Below, in pieces: positions 1 through 5,979 of a DNA stretch of 5,979 bases. The stretch is from Chloroflexota bacterium. GTDB taxonomy: Bacteria > Chloroflexota > Dehalococcoidia > SAR202 > GCA-002694895. Made by a program: the position numbers and the translations under genes. The first letter of the stretch is position 1; each line of letters starts with the position of its first letter. The notes under the pieces are model-generated. The model was given only the letters and a program-made list of their open reading frames with translations. It had not been told where the DNA came from and made no database searches. The DNA is taken from the NCBI GenBank assembly GCA_002715665.1, contig PAZO01000014.1, positions 45,980 to 51,958 on the forward strand. The letters are read 5' to 3'.

Positions 1-1
1 T

Positions 2-850
2 TCAGCCACCCCTTCGCCTAAGATGTTTGAAGACTTTGTTTGGGGAGGTAACCTGCCTGAAACTCTTGGCATATTTAACTTGGGAATAGACATGTGGTAT
101 TTTGTGGGTATGTTTGGTGCAGTTATAGTATGCGGAATAGCAGCAACAATTATAGGCTGGATTACACTGAAATTGAGAGATGATTATTTTGCTATTGCCA
201 CACTCGGATTAGCAGAAACTGTCAGATTCATTTTTTTAAACGAAAAATGGTTAGCAAATGGTTCGAGAGGAATGTACAGAATTCCAAAATTTCTTGGAGA
301 TTGGTTTCCGCCTGCATACTATAACTACTTTTATGGATTATTTATATTAGCTTTAATTTTTGTATTATATTTAATAGTCCAAAAAGCAATTAATTCTCCA
401 TGGGGTAGAGTTTTAAAAGCTATAAGAGAAGATGAAATTGCCACTTCTGCAAGTGGGAAAAATGTATTTATGTTCAAATTACAATCATTTGTTTTAGGTG
501 CATGTATCATGGGAATAGGGGGAGTAGTTTATGCTCATGGTATAAGATATCTAGATCCACTTACTTTTGATCCATTAATGGCAACATTTATCATTTGGGC
601 TATGTTAATGGTTGGAGGGAGTGGGAATAATAAAGGCGCTATAATAGGCGCGTTTATAGTTTGGGCCATTTGGACATGGACTGATTTTTTACCTGGATTT
701 TTATCAGATCCAAATCTTAAATTTCTTATGATAGGACTTTTAATCACTTTAGTAATAATATTTAAACCTGAAGGGATTATTGGTGAAAAAAAAGTCAAAC
801 TTGCTTCTAAGTCCGTGGATAATACTGATAACCTAAGTACAAAAAAATAA
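2..850 (+). CDS. livM: Branched-chain amino acid ABC transporter permease LivM (5' end outside window)
   Basis: Inner-membrane permease of the LivHMGF-type transporter, which forms the translocation channel with LivH and is powered by LivG/LivF. The frame is open to the left edge, so the Met at base 23 is probably internal: LivM proteins usually exceed 300 residues and begin with membrane segments missing here. Numbering from that Met, hydrophobic segments lie near 27-49, 101-120, 153-172, 184-200, 205-222 and 233-248. The family stretch LKLRDDYFAIATLGLAE is at 49-65. The cytoplasmic EAA-like loop, GRVLKAIREDEIATSASGKN, is at 128-147 and should contact the ATPase. The C-terminus is a short polar tail after KPEGIIGEKK. 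The partner livH and the ATPase genes are not visible; livH may lie upstream. Substrate class (Leu/Ile/Val, other amino acids or amides) cannot be told from the permease. Family assignment is firm. Confidence 0.93.
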   Translation, partial: SATPSPKMFEDFVWGGNLPETLGIFNLGIDMWYFVGMFGAVIVCGIAATIIGWITLKLRDDYFAIATLGLAETVRFIFLNEKWLANGSRGMYRIPKFLGDWFPPAYYNYFYGLFILALIFVLYLIVQKAINSPWGRVLKAIREDEIATSASGKNVFMFKLQSFVLGACIMGIGGVVYAHGIRYLDPLTFDPLMATFIIWAMLMVGGSGNNKGAIIGAFIVWAIWTWTDFLPGFLSDPNLKFLMIGLLITLVIIFKPEGIIGEKKVKLASKSVDNTDNLSTKK

Positions 851-857
851 TTTAATT

Positions 858-2231
858 TTAGAGAAAATCGTTATAATCAGATTTAACATTAGCTAAATTA
901 TCTTTGAATTTTTCTTCCTTATACATAGATCTTAACAATTTTAGGTATTTATCTTTTGTTAGTAATGGTTCAAATTTATCTACAATTTCTTTACCTTTTT
1001 CTGCATTACCATGCAATAAATCTGCTACAGTTAAAGCCATAGCTTTTGCAGCTGTAATTACAGCCGAATGGTAATCTTCAACAACATAATCAATTCCATG
1101 ACCATCTCCAGATGTCGATAAAACTGAGGGGTGTATAATTGGCATTAATTGTGACATATCCCCCATATCAGTTGAAAATCCACCAAATCTTCCTACATTA
1201 GATCTGTCGACAGCTTCATCTCCAACTAAATATACAGAATTTTGTTCATAAAGTTCATTTAAATCTTCATTTTGATACATTGGCAAATATCCCGGGATAG
1301 TTGTTATTTCCACCTGAGCTCCAACGGCCATTGCACCACCTCTCAGCGCTCGATCCACTTTCTCACTTGCATCTAAATATCCCTGAGTGGAACTTCCTCT
1401 TACGTAAGTTTCCATCCTTACATCAGCGGGAACTGAGCTTACCGCAGCTCCGCCTTGTGTGATAATTGGATGAATTCTAATGACATCTTTTTCTTGGAAA
1501 GTTTCTCTCTGAAAATGTATCCCTGCCATAGCAAGATTCGCTGCATTTAATGCATTTATACCATTATGCGGAGATCCTCCTGCATGAGATGCTTTTCCTA
1601 TGAATTTTATACTCTTTGATACTGATCCAGTTGAAGAACCTCCAAGAGCTAAAATTTTATTATCTCTTTGATTTCCTGTATGAGTCATCATAGCTATGTC
1701 AACTCCATCTAATGCACCAAGCTTTACAAATTCTTGTTTCCCCAACAAAAATTCTATCTTTCCTTCATCTCTCAAGGTTTTTCGGTATTCAACTTCAATA
1801 TTTTCTTCTGCCGGAACAGCGATAAGTACTATTTTTCCTGATAATCCTTTTAGTACTTCTGGGTCATTAAAACTCTGTCCAACAGCTATCATCTGAGCTA
1901 TCTGAGTATGATGGCCGCAGGCATGAGCTGCATTTGTTTCTTGATCAGCATGCGGGTGGCCTAAAACTATTAAGGAATCAAGTTCTCCCATCACACATAC
2001 AGTAGGACCAGGCCTGCCAGTGTCAATAACGGTTTTCAATCCAGTCAGTGATACTTTTTCAATATTTGAAAATCCATATTTGTTAAGTTGTTTTTCAGCA
2101 TACCTCGAAGTTTTAAATTCTCTGTATCCTGGCTCTGGCATATCAAGTATATCTTTTGCTATTCCTATCAAATCTTCAGCATTACTATCTATATTAGATT
2201 CTATTTTTTTCTTTATATCTTCTATGCCCAT
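858..2231 (-). CDS. M20-family metallo-amidohydrolase (AbgB / M20D-like)
   Basis: Probable cytoplasmic dinuclear-metal hydrolase cleaving an amide bond in an N-acyl amino acid, aminobenzoyl-glutamate-like compound or small peptide; the exact substrate is not readable. No signal peptide is seen. M20 landmarks run in order: MPEPGYREF (31-39), GELDSL (82-87) with the metal-region Asp, HACGHH (103-108) with Cys105 and His107 as likely M20D metal ligands, AEE (141-143) with the catalytic Glu pair, His184 in THTG, the dimerisation-lid motif SHAGGSPHNGINAL (215-228), and GDGHGID (376-382) with the C-terminal His378. At 457 residues it has the family's usual size and looks intact. The ATG at 2231 is preceded by AAAAGG with an 11-base gap. 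It converges on livM, 7 bases away. It follows the livK terminator, so it needs its own promoter or readthrough; an AT-rich stretch of about 45 bases precedes it. The pairing with a Liv transporter suggests processing of imported amino-acid conjugates (inference). Confidence 0.92.
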   Translation of the reverse strand: MGIEDIKKKIESNIDSNAEDLIGIAKDILDMPEPGYREFKTSRYAEKQLNKYGFSNIEKVSLTGLKTVIDTGRPGPTVCVMGELDSLIVLGHPHADQETNAAHACGHHTQIAQMIAVGQSFNDPEVLKGLSGKIVLIAVPAEENIEVEYRKTLRDEGKIEFLLGKQEFVKLGALDGVDIAMMTHTGNQRDNKILALGGSSTGSVSKSIKFIGKASHAGGSPHNGINALNAANLAMAGIHFQRETFQEKDVIRIHPIITQGGAAVSSVPADVRMETYVRGSSTQGYLDASEKVDRALRGGAMAVGAQVEITTIPGYLPMYQNEDLNELYEQNSVYLVGDEAVDRSNVGRFGGFSTDMGDMSQLMPIIHPSVLSTSGDGHGIDYVVEDYHSAVITAAKAMALTVADLLHGNAEKGKEIVDKFEPLLTKDKYLKLLRSMYKEEKFKDNLANVKSDYNDFL

Positions 2232-2275
2232 TGTAATAATTACCTTTTGAATTTTTTGTGATTTAATAATAAATT

Positions 2276-2315
2276 AAAAAAAAAAAAGAGGAACCTATAA
2301 GATTCCTCTTTTTTT
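2276..2315 (-). terminator. Rho-independent terminator after livK
   Basis: Perfect inverted repeat: GAGGAA (2288-2293) pairs with TTCCTC (2303-2308) around a 9-base loop. The stem is extended by A-run/T-run pairing to about 13 bp. Read on the - strand, the hairpin follows the livK stop codon by about 22 bases and ends in a run of 12 U (complement of 2276-2287). On the + strand it would give only 7 U, so it could work both ways but is best placed for livK. It separates livK from the downstream amidohydrolase gene. Confidence 0.9.
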
Positions 2316-2337
2316 AATAGTATTTATAGTTTAGAAA

Positions 2338-3564
2338 TTATGGACTTAAGAATTGACCTGTAGAGGTAATTTTACCATCTTTAATTTCCCATACTTCAAT
2401 AGTATTGTTAACGTCTCCGTTTGCATCAATTTCTTGAGACCCTGCTGCTCCTTCATAGTTAATGTCATCGCCTTTTTTCAACAGGCTAACAGCTCTTTTA
2501 ACATCACTAGGTTCAATATTTGGATCGGCGTCTCCATCATCACCAGCAATTATTGGTAAGCAAGTTTTGATACTATCACAAAGAGTACTATTTTCAGCTG
2601 CAACAGCTGCTAATCCTAACATTAGAGTTGCATCAAATGTTTCAGCTATAAATGGATCAGTTGGCATATTACCGTTATTTGCATCTTTATACAAAGATTC
2701 AAATTGGCTTTTAGCAGGACTTCCTTTTGCTCCTGGAGCTGTACCAATCATACCATCAAAATAATTTGCACCATGAACTTTGGTCATAGCATCAAACATG
2801 TCTTGAGCTTTGGTACCATCAACGAACATAAATTTAGAAGCGTGTCCACCTTCGATAGCTTCTCTTATATATATTTGCGCTGTGACAGGGTATGTCATTG
2901 CTAACAATACATCTGGTGTGCCATCTGTAGCTTTTTTGACTTCGGATAAGTAACTAGTTTGCCCAGGTTCTATTGGAACCATAGCAGTAATTGTACCGCC
3001 TAATGCTTTAAACGCATCACCAAACATACCAGCTAGCCCTTCACCATAAGGGTTGTTTATATATAAACCACCAGCAGATCTTATTCCACTGTCATAAGCT
3101 ACTTTCGCTAATACAACACCTTGAGCCGCATCAGATACGGTTGATCTGAACACAGTATTGTTATCATCCATAGTGGTAATAGCAGGTGAAGTAGAAGCAG
3201 GTGACATAATTGGAACATCTTTAGGTATAGTTACCGCAGTAGCAGTAGCCATTGTTACTCCACTTGATAATGAACCTACAATTGCATGAACACCTTCAAC
3301 ATCAATTAATCTTGTAGCTTCTGCTATAGATTTTTGATTTGCAGTTCCTGAATCACCAGGTACTTTTACTATATCTACACCGGCATCGGTTAATAATTGA
3401 ATAGCAAGATCAGCTCCTACTTCCATAGGTGGGCCGTAGTTACCAAGATCTCCAGTTTTATCTAAAAGTGTACCAATTTTAATTGTTTCTCCACCTTGGC
3501 ACCCAAACATAAGAAGGGTAGCCATTAGGCCAAACAAAAATGGTAAAGATAGAATTTTTTTCAT
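2338..3564 (-). CDS. livK: LivK-type substrate-binding lipoprotein of ABC transporter (Peripla_BP_6)
   Basis: Extracytoplasmic receptor that captures an amino-acid-like ligand and delivers it to the LivH/LivM permease. I place the start at the ATG at 3564 (408 residues). A longer reading from a TTG at 3576 would consume the GGAGG ribosome binding site, which sits 5 bases before this ATG. The N-terminus is a type II signal peptide: MKK, a hydrophobic core, then lipobox MFGC with Cys22 as the lipidated residue. The mature part opens with IKIGTLLDKTGDLGNYGPPM, typical of type I periplasmic binding proteins. It continues with GSLSSG (97-102), MSPASTSPAIT (120-130), FRSTVSDAAQG (139-149) and NNPYGEG (170-176). 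Cys329 and Cys335 may form a disulfide. The C-terminus has NYEGAAGSQEIDANGDV and EVWEIKDGKI, as usual in the family. It has its own promoter and terminator. Ligand is not determinable; a Leu/Ile/Val-type or amide ligand is a guess. Confidence 0.94.
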   Translation of the reverse strand: MKKILSLPFLFGLMATLLMFGCQGGETIKIGTLLDKTGDLGNYGPPMEVGADLAIQLLTDAGVDIVKVPGDSGTANQKSIAEATRLIDVEGVHAIVGSLSSGVTMATATAVTIPKDVPIMSPASTSPAITTMDDNNTVFRSTVSDAAQGVVLAKVAYDSGIRSAGGLYINNPYGEGLAGMFGDAFKALGGTITAMVPIEPGQTSYLSEVKKATDGTPDVLLAMTYPVTAQIYIREAIEGGHASKFMFVDGTKAQDMFDAMTKVHGANYFDGMIGTAPGAKGSPAKSQFESLYKDANNGNMPTDPFIAETFDATLMLGLAAVAAENSTLCDSIKTCLPIIAGDDGDADPNIEPSDVKRAVSLLKKGDDINYEGAAGSQEIDANGDVNNTIEVWEIKDGKITSTGQFLSP

Positions 3565-3569
3565 CTTTT

Positions 3570-3574
3570 CCTCC
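3570..3574 (-). promoter_or_regulatory. Ribosome binding site fixing the livK start
   Basis: GGAGG on the - strand, 5 bases before the ATG at 3564. The alternative upstream TTG (3574-3576) overlaps this motif, so starting there would leave no Shine-Dalgarno and would add four residues (MEEK) before a normal lipoprotein signal peptide. Confidence 0.88.
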
Positions 3575-3599
3575 AATAGAGTAATACATTAATCCGCAA

Positions 3600-3627
3600 A
3601 TTATAACATTTGTCAGATAAATTACAA
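3600..3627 (-). promoter_or_regulatory. Sigma-70-type promoter for livK
   Basis: On the - strand, TTGTAA (3622-3627, 4 of 6 to the -35 consensus) is followed after 16 bases by a perfect TATAAT -10 (3600-3605). A TG one base upstream of the -10 makes it an extended -10. Transcription would start near 3593, giving a leader of roughly 30 bases before the livK ATG. The promoter fills most of the 71-base gap between the end of the DUF2779 gene and livK. No terminator is seen for the DUF2779 transcript, which could therefore read through into livK. Confidence 0.75.
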
Positions 3628-3635
3628 GAAGAATT

Positions 3636-5120
3636 TTACATGAATTCAGATACAGACTTTAAATGCTTGTATAAATCGACCAAATTAAGAGTGTCTTTTT
3701 CGGCGTATTTTAATAAATCTAGTTCTATTTGTTTTCTTTGACCAGAGTTAATTTTATTTGTTATCAGATCAATTAATACTCGAGAAGCATCATCTCCTGA
3801 GTTAACAAATTCTAAATCATACATGTTTTCTTTAGTTAATATTTTTGAAACTGATTTTAAAGAAAAACTGCCTTTAAACTTGGGGTGATAATAATGTTTT
3901 TTTGTTATTTTCAATAAATCTACACATCTATTTATAATTAAATCAATTTTATGCTTATATTCAGGAAACATAATTGCAATCTTTTTTAAAATTCTAATTT
4001 CGAAATCAGAATAAATAAATATTGAACCTGAAGATCCCACAGATACAATTAATTTTTCAATAAATTCTCTTCTTGGATCTTCGCCTGTAAATTTATAATA
4101 ACGGTCATAATAAATTTTGTTTTCATACATACCTTGAATTTGAACACCAAATTGTTTTTCACTATGCAAAGACCACATACATGGAATTGGTTCAAATGGT
4201 TTGGTATTAGGGAAAATTTTATACGGAGATATAATTGTCTCAAAATCCAAAAAAAATAAAGGATATTTGAATGAGTTCATAATGTTTCCCAATTCATCGC
4301 TTATAAATTCTTTAGAATTTTTCACAGATTTAATTATTCTTTTTTGTAAAGAGGTAAAATATTCCATATCAGGTAATTTTTTTATATCAGTTATATTCAA
4401 AGCCAACAAATTTTGTTTCAGATCCTTACTTTGGTTAGGAATTTGCTCTACATGAAAATCAGGTAATTTTGTTCTACAATTATCAAAATAATCGCATTGG
4501 TAAGGAGATTTGCAGTGTGATCCTATTTTAGTGTTGGGAAGCTTGTTCGATAAGATTGTTTTATTAATTTGTGAAATGTTCAACTCGATTTCATTTGAAT
4601 TTAAAGATTCAACTTTTTCAGTACATTCAACAATGTTCAAATATTGATCTAAATCCGGTAACTCTTCATTAAATCGATAATCTTTATTAATTAATATCAA
4701 ATGTGATCTGATTTCATTGTCAAAAAAATTATTTAACAAATATTTTTGAAGATTTAATTCTTTAATATAATTTTTCTTAGGGTAGATTGCGGGCTTAACA
4801 ATAAACAATTTAATTATATTATTTTCAAACAACATAGCATCATAATGTAAACTTAATTTTTCATTTTCAAGTTTGAAATCTAATGAATAAAATGTATTAC
4901 AAGATTTAATGCTAGAAATAATATCTTTTTTGTTAGTCAGTTTAGGATATAAATTTTTATATTTTCTATCAAAAAACTCAAATGTATAATTTAATAATTG
5001 TTGTTTGTTGCTTGGCCTGATATTTCTATATTTTTTTTCTAAATTCAAATCAAAATATAATTTTTTATCACACTGGACCCAGGAAAAATACTTAGATTTA
5101 TTTATTTTAGTTAAATTCAA
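3636..5120 (-). CDS. DUF2779-family protein: RecB/Cas4-like domain plus DEDD exonuclease-like domain
   Basis: Predicted nucleic-acid enzyme of unknown cellular role. The N-terminal half (about 1-220) resembles the RecB/Cas4 PD-(D/E)XK fold. It has Cys17 in VQCDKKLYF, Asp94 (LHYDAMLF), IVK (107-109), Gln125 (LQKYLL), and Cys203, Cys209 and Cys215 in CKSPYQCDYFDNC, so four cysteines could hold an iron-sulfur cluster as in Cas4 and AddB. The family's EVK motif reads IVK here, so the catalytic Glu seems lost. The C-terminal DUF2779 domain (about 286-490) has FLDFET (Asp292, Glu294), PIPCMWSLH (311-319), DPRREFIEKL (348-357), IYSDFEIRIL (369-378), VDLL (Asp401), YYHPKFKGSFSLKSV (410-424) and YAEKD (Tyr472, Asp476). 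This pattern fits a DEDDy-type 3'-5' exonuclease. The start is a TTG at 5120 with no visible Shine-Dalgarno; no in-frame ATG lies upstream before a stop at 5154-5156, and the first internal Met is residue 95. The gene is Lys/Asn/Ile-rich; sampled 60-base lines give 15-28% GC against about 32% in neighbours. Confidence 0.88.
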   Translation of the reverse strand: MNLTKINKSKYFSWVQCDKKLYFDLNLEKKYRNIRPSNKQQLLNYTFEFFDRKYKNLYPKLTNKKDIISSIKSCNTFYSLDFKLENEKLSLHYDAMLFENNIIKLFIVKPAIYPKKNYIKELNLQKYLLNNFFDNEIRSHLILINKDYRFNEELPDLDQYLNIVECTEKVESLNSNEIELNISQINKTILSNKLPNTKIGSHCKSPYQCDYFDNCRTKLPDFHVEQIPNQSKDLKQNLLALNITDIKKLPDMEYFTSLQKRIIKSVKNSKEFISDELGNIMNSFKYPLFFLDFETIISPYKIFPNTKPFEPIPCMWSLHSEKQFGVQIQGMYENKIYYDRYYKFTGEDPRREFIEKLIVSVGSSGSIFIYSDFEIRILKKIAIMFPEYKHKIDLIINRCVDLLKITKKHYYHPKFKGSFSLKSVSKILTKENMYDLEFVNSGDDASRVLIDLITNKINSGQRKQIELDLLKYAEKDTLNLVDLYKHLKSVSEFM

Positions 5121-5124
5121 AATG

Positions 5125-5216
5125 TTAGTTTGGGGGCTTGAGCGGGAAAACGCTCACGTTAAACAACGAGGTTTTCAAGAATGTTCACTCAAGCCCTGTT
5201 ACGTGTAAATAACTAA
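5125..5216. ncRNA. Candidate structured RNA or RNA leader, class unknown
   Basis: A GC-rich island (34 of 70 bases G or C in 5131-5200) in AT-rich surroundings, packed with complementary arms. Seen directly: TTAGTT (5125-5130) with AACTAA (5211-5216); GGGCTTGAG (5134-5142) with CTCAAGCCC (5188-5196); GAGCG (5140-5144) with CGCTC (5151-5155); GAAAAC (5146-5151) with GTTTTC (5171-5176); CTC (5153-5155) with GAG (5168-5170); and CGTT (5157-5160) with AACG (5165-5168). The arms nest into one rod-like hairpin of about 92 bases, or refold locally. The strand is unclear. On the - strand it would be the 5' leader of the DUF2779 gene and end 4 bases before its TTG. On the + strand it lies upstream of the likely aroC promoter, so it would be an independent RNA. 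No U-run follows on either strand, so it is not a simple terminator. I recognise no known riboswitch, SRP RNA, 6S RNA or tmRNA core. Confidence 0.55.
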
Positions 5217-5247
5217 AATCGTACCAAAAAAAATAACCTAGTGGTAG

Positions 5248-5253
5248 TATAAT
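5248..5253 (+). promoter_or_regulatory. Likely -10 element for aroC
   Basis: Perfect TATAAT on the + strand, about 31 bases before the aroC TTG, which would give a leader of roughly 25 bases. No good -35 match sits 16-18 bases upstream, so the promoter would be weak or activator-dependent. In this AT-rich gap the match could partly be chance. Confidence 0.45.
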
Positions 5254-5260
5254 TTATTTA

Positions 5261-5291
5261 ATTATAAATATTAGTAGGAATAAATTGCCAA
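5261..5291 (-). promoter_or_regulatory. Possible divergent promoter toward the structured element and DUF2779 gene
   Basis: On the - strand, TTGGCA (5286-5291, 5 of 6 to the -35 consensus) and a perfect TATAAT (5261-5266) are separated by 19 bases, longer than the ideal 17. If used, the transcript would start near 5254 and carry the whole structured element as a leader of about 130 bases. The -35 overlaps the first codons of aroC, so the two divergent genes could interfere with each other. Confidence 0.3.
5276..5279 (+). promoter_or_regulatory. Ribosome binding site supporting the aroC TTG start
   Basis: AGGA placed 5 bases before the TTG at 5285. No ATG lies at this position, and the protein from the TTG aligns with the normal chorismate synthase N-terminus, so this site decides the start. 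Confidence 0.7.
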
Positions 5292-5979
5292 ATACATTTG
5301 GAAAATCATATAAAATCACTACTTGGGGTGAATCACATGGTGAAGCAGTTGGTGTAACTATAGATGGATGCCCTCCAGGAATTAGTATATCAAACGAAGA
5401 CATACAATTTGAATTAAACAGAAGAAAACCAGGGCAAAGTGAAATTACTACACAGAGAAAAGAAAATGATAAAGCTGAGATACTATCCGGGGTGTTTGAA
5501 GGTAAGACTTTAGGTTCTCCAATCCATATATCAGTATCTAACACAGATGCCAAAAGTAAAGATTATGATGCACTTAAATCCCTTTATCGCCCATCTCATG
5601 CAGATTACACATATGACATGAAATATGGTATTAGAAACTGGAAAGGTGGAGGCAGAGCAAGTGCTAGAGAAACAATAGGAAGAGTAGCAGCAGGTGCATT
5701 GGCAAAAAAAATACTAAAACAAAAATACAATATACAAATCGTAGGATATGTGAAGTCTATTCAAAACTTGGAAGCAAAAGTAAATACCGACACAGTAAAA
5801 ATCTCAGATGTCGAACAAAACATTGTAAGATGCCCTGACCAAGATATTGCCAAAATCATGATTGATAAAATAAAAGAAATTAGAAAACAGGGTGATTCAT
5901 TAGGAGGGGTAGTCGAACTGGTGTGCAGAAATGTTCCTCCAGGATTAGGCGAACCCGTATTTGATAAATTAGAAGCAGA
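5285..5979 (+). CDS. aroC: Chorismate synthase (3' end outside window)
   Basis: Catalyses the last step of the shikimate pathway: 5-enolpyruvylshikimate-3-phosphate to chorismate with loss of phosphate, using reduced FMN, in the cytoplasm. Reading from the TTG at 5285 gives [20 protein letters not shown], the standard family N-terminus, with the active-site His18 in GESHG. Further family motifs are NRRKPGQSE (45-53), RPSHADYTY (102-110) with the second catalytic His105, [26 protein letters not shown] split over 113-138, and GDSLGGVVE (203-211). There are 231 complete codons before the window ends; the family has about 350-365 residues, so about one third is missing. No frameshift is seen. The TTG start may lower translation. 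The gene is divergent from the DUF2779 gene across a 164-base gap that holds the structured element. The assignment is firm. Confidence 0.96.
   Translation, partial: MPNTFGKSYKITTWGESHGEAVGVTIDGCPPGISISNEDIQFELNRRKPGQSEITTQRKENDKAEILSGVFEGKTLGSPIHISVSNTDAKSKDYDALKSLYRPSHADYTYDMKYGIRNWKGGGRASARETIGRVAAGALAKKILKQKYNIQIVGYVKSIQNLEAKVNTDTVKISDVEQNIVRCPDQDIAKIMIDKIKEIRKQGDSLGGVVELVCRNVPPGLGEPVFDKLEA

Noticed and set aside
535..798. 87-codon open frame on the - strand inside livM
   Set aside because: It lies wholly opposite a clear permease frame, has no family resemblance and no ribosome site I could see; a shadow of the real gene.
3565..3576. livK start at the upstream TTG (four extra residues)
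   Set aside because: That start overlaps the GGAGG ribosome binding site; the ATG at 3564 gives a proper lipoprotein signal peptide at the right spacing.
3636..5120. CRISPR-Cas locus, because of the Cas4-like domain
   Set aside because: No repeat array and no other cas gene is visible; DUF2779 proteins are a separate family with their own C-terminal exonuclease-like domain.
5134..5196. Rho-independent terminator
   Set aside because: No U-run follows the stem on either strand, and the position is between divergent gene starts, not after a gene end.
5134..5200. Self-cleaving ribozyme (pistol, hammerhead or twister) or SRP RNA
   Set aside because: The hairpin with loop-tail pairing recalls the pistol layout and CACGTTAAA looks similar, but the 3' cleavage arm is missing. 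No hammerhead CUGAUGA/GAAA core and no SRP GGAA-type domain IV core is present; not a supportable call.
5125..5216. Integron attC site or transposon-end hairpin
   Set aside because: The ends do not match the RYYYAAC / GTTRRRY core sites, and there is no integrase, transposase or target-site duplication in the window.
5254..5553. 99-codon open frame on the - strand overlapping the start of aroC
   Set aside because: Antisense to well-conserved chorismate synthase motifs; its sequence has no recognisable domain.

Overview
The window is low-GC bacterial DNA (about one third GC by eye) with tightly packed genes, Shine-Dalgarno sequences and some TTG start codons. The gene content and AT-richness suggest an uncultivated, streamlined and probably planktonic bacterium. 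This is inference: nothing here fixes the phylum. The substrate-binding protein of the amino-acid transporter is a lipoprotein, not a freely soluble periplasmic protein.

Left part (1-3627): the 3' part of livM, the permease of a branched-chain amino acid type ABC transporter, runs off the left edge on the + strand. It converges, with a 7-base gap, on an M20-family amidohydrolase on the - strand. Upstream of the amidohydrolase, also on the - strand, is a LivK-type binding lipoprotein with its own strong promoter and its own hairpin terminator, so it looks like a single-gene transcription unit. Together these suggest uptake of amino acids or amino-acid-like compounds plus cytoplasmic cleavage of an N-acyl or amide bond.

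Middle (3636-5120, - strand): a DUF2779-family protein with a RecB/Cas4-like N-terminal half carrying an iron-sulfur-type cysteine set, and a DEDD-type 3'-5' exonuclease-like C-terminal half. The position where the catalytic glutamate of the RecB-like nuclease is expected appears to hold isoleucine. The gene is more AT-rich than its neighbours and starts with TTG without a visible Shine-Dalgarno.

Right part (5121-5979): a 164-base divergent intergenic region contains a compact island of nearly 50% GC with nested and competing inverted repeats. It is probably a structured RNA or RNA leader that I cannot assign to a known class, and it is the most interesting item in the window. It is followed by aroC (chorismate synthase, + strand, TTG start), which runs off the right edge.
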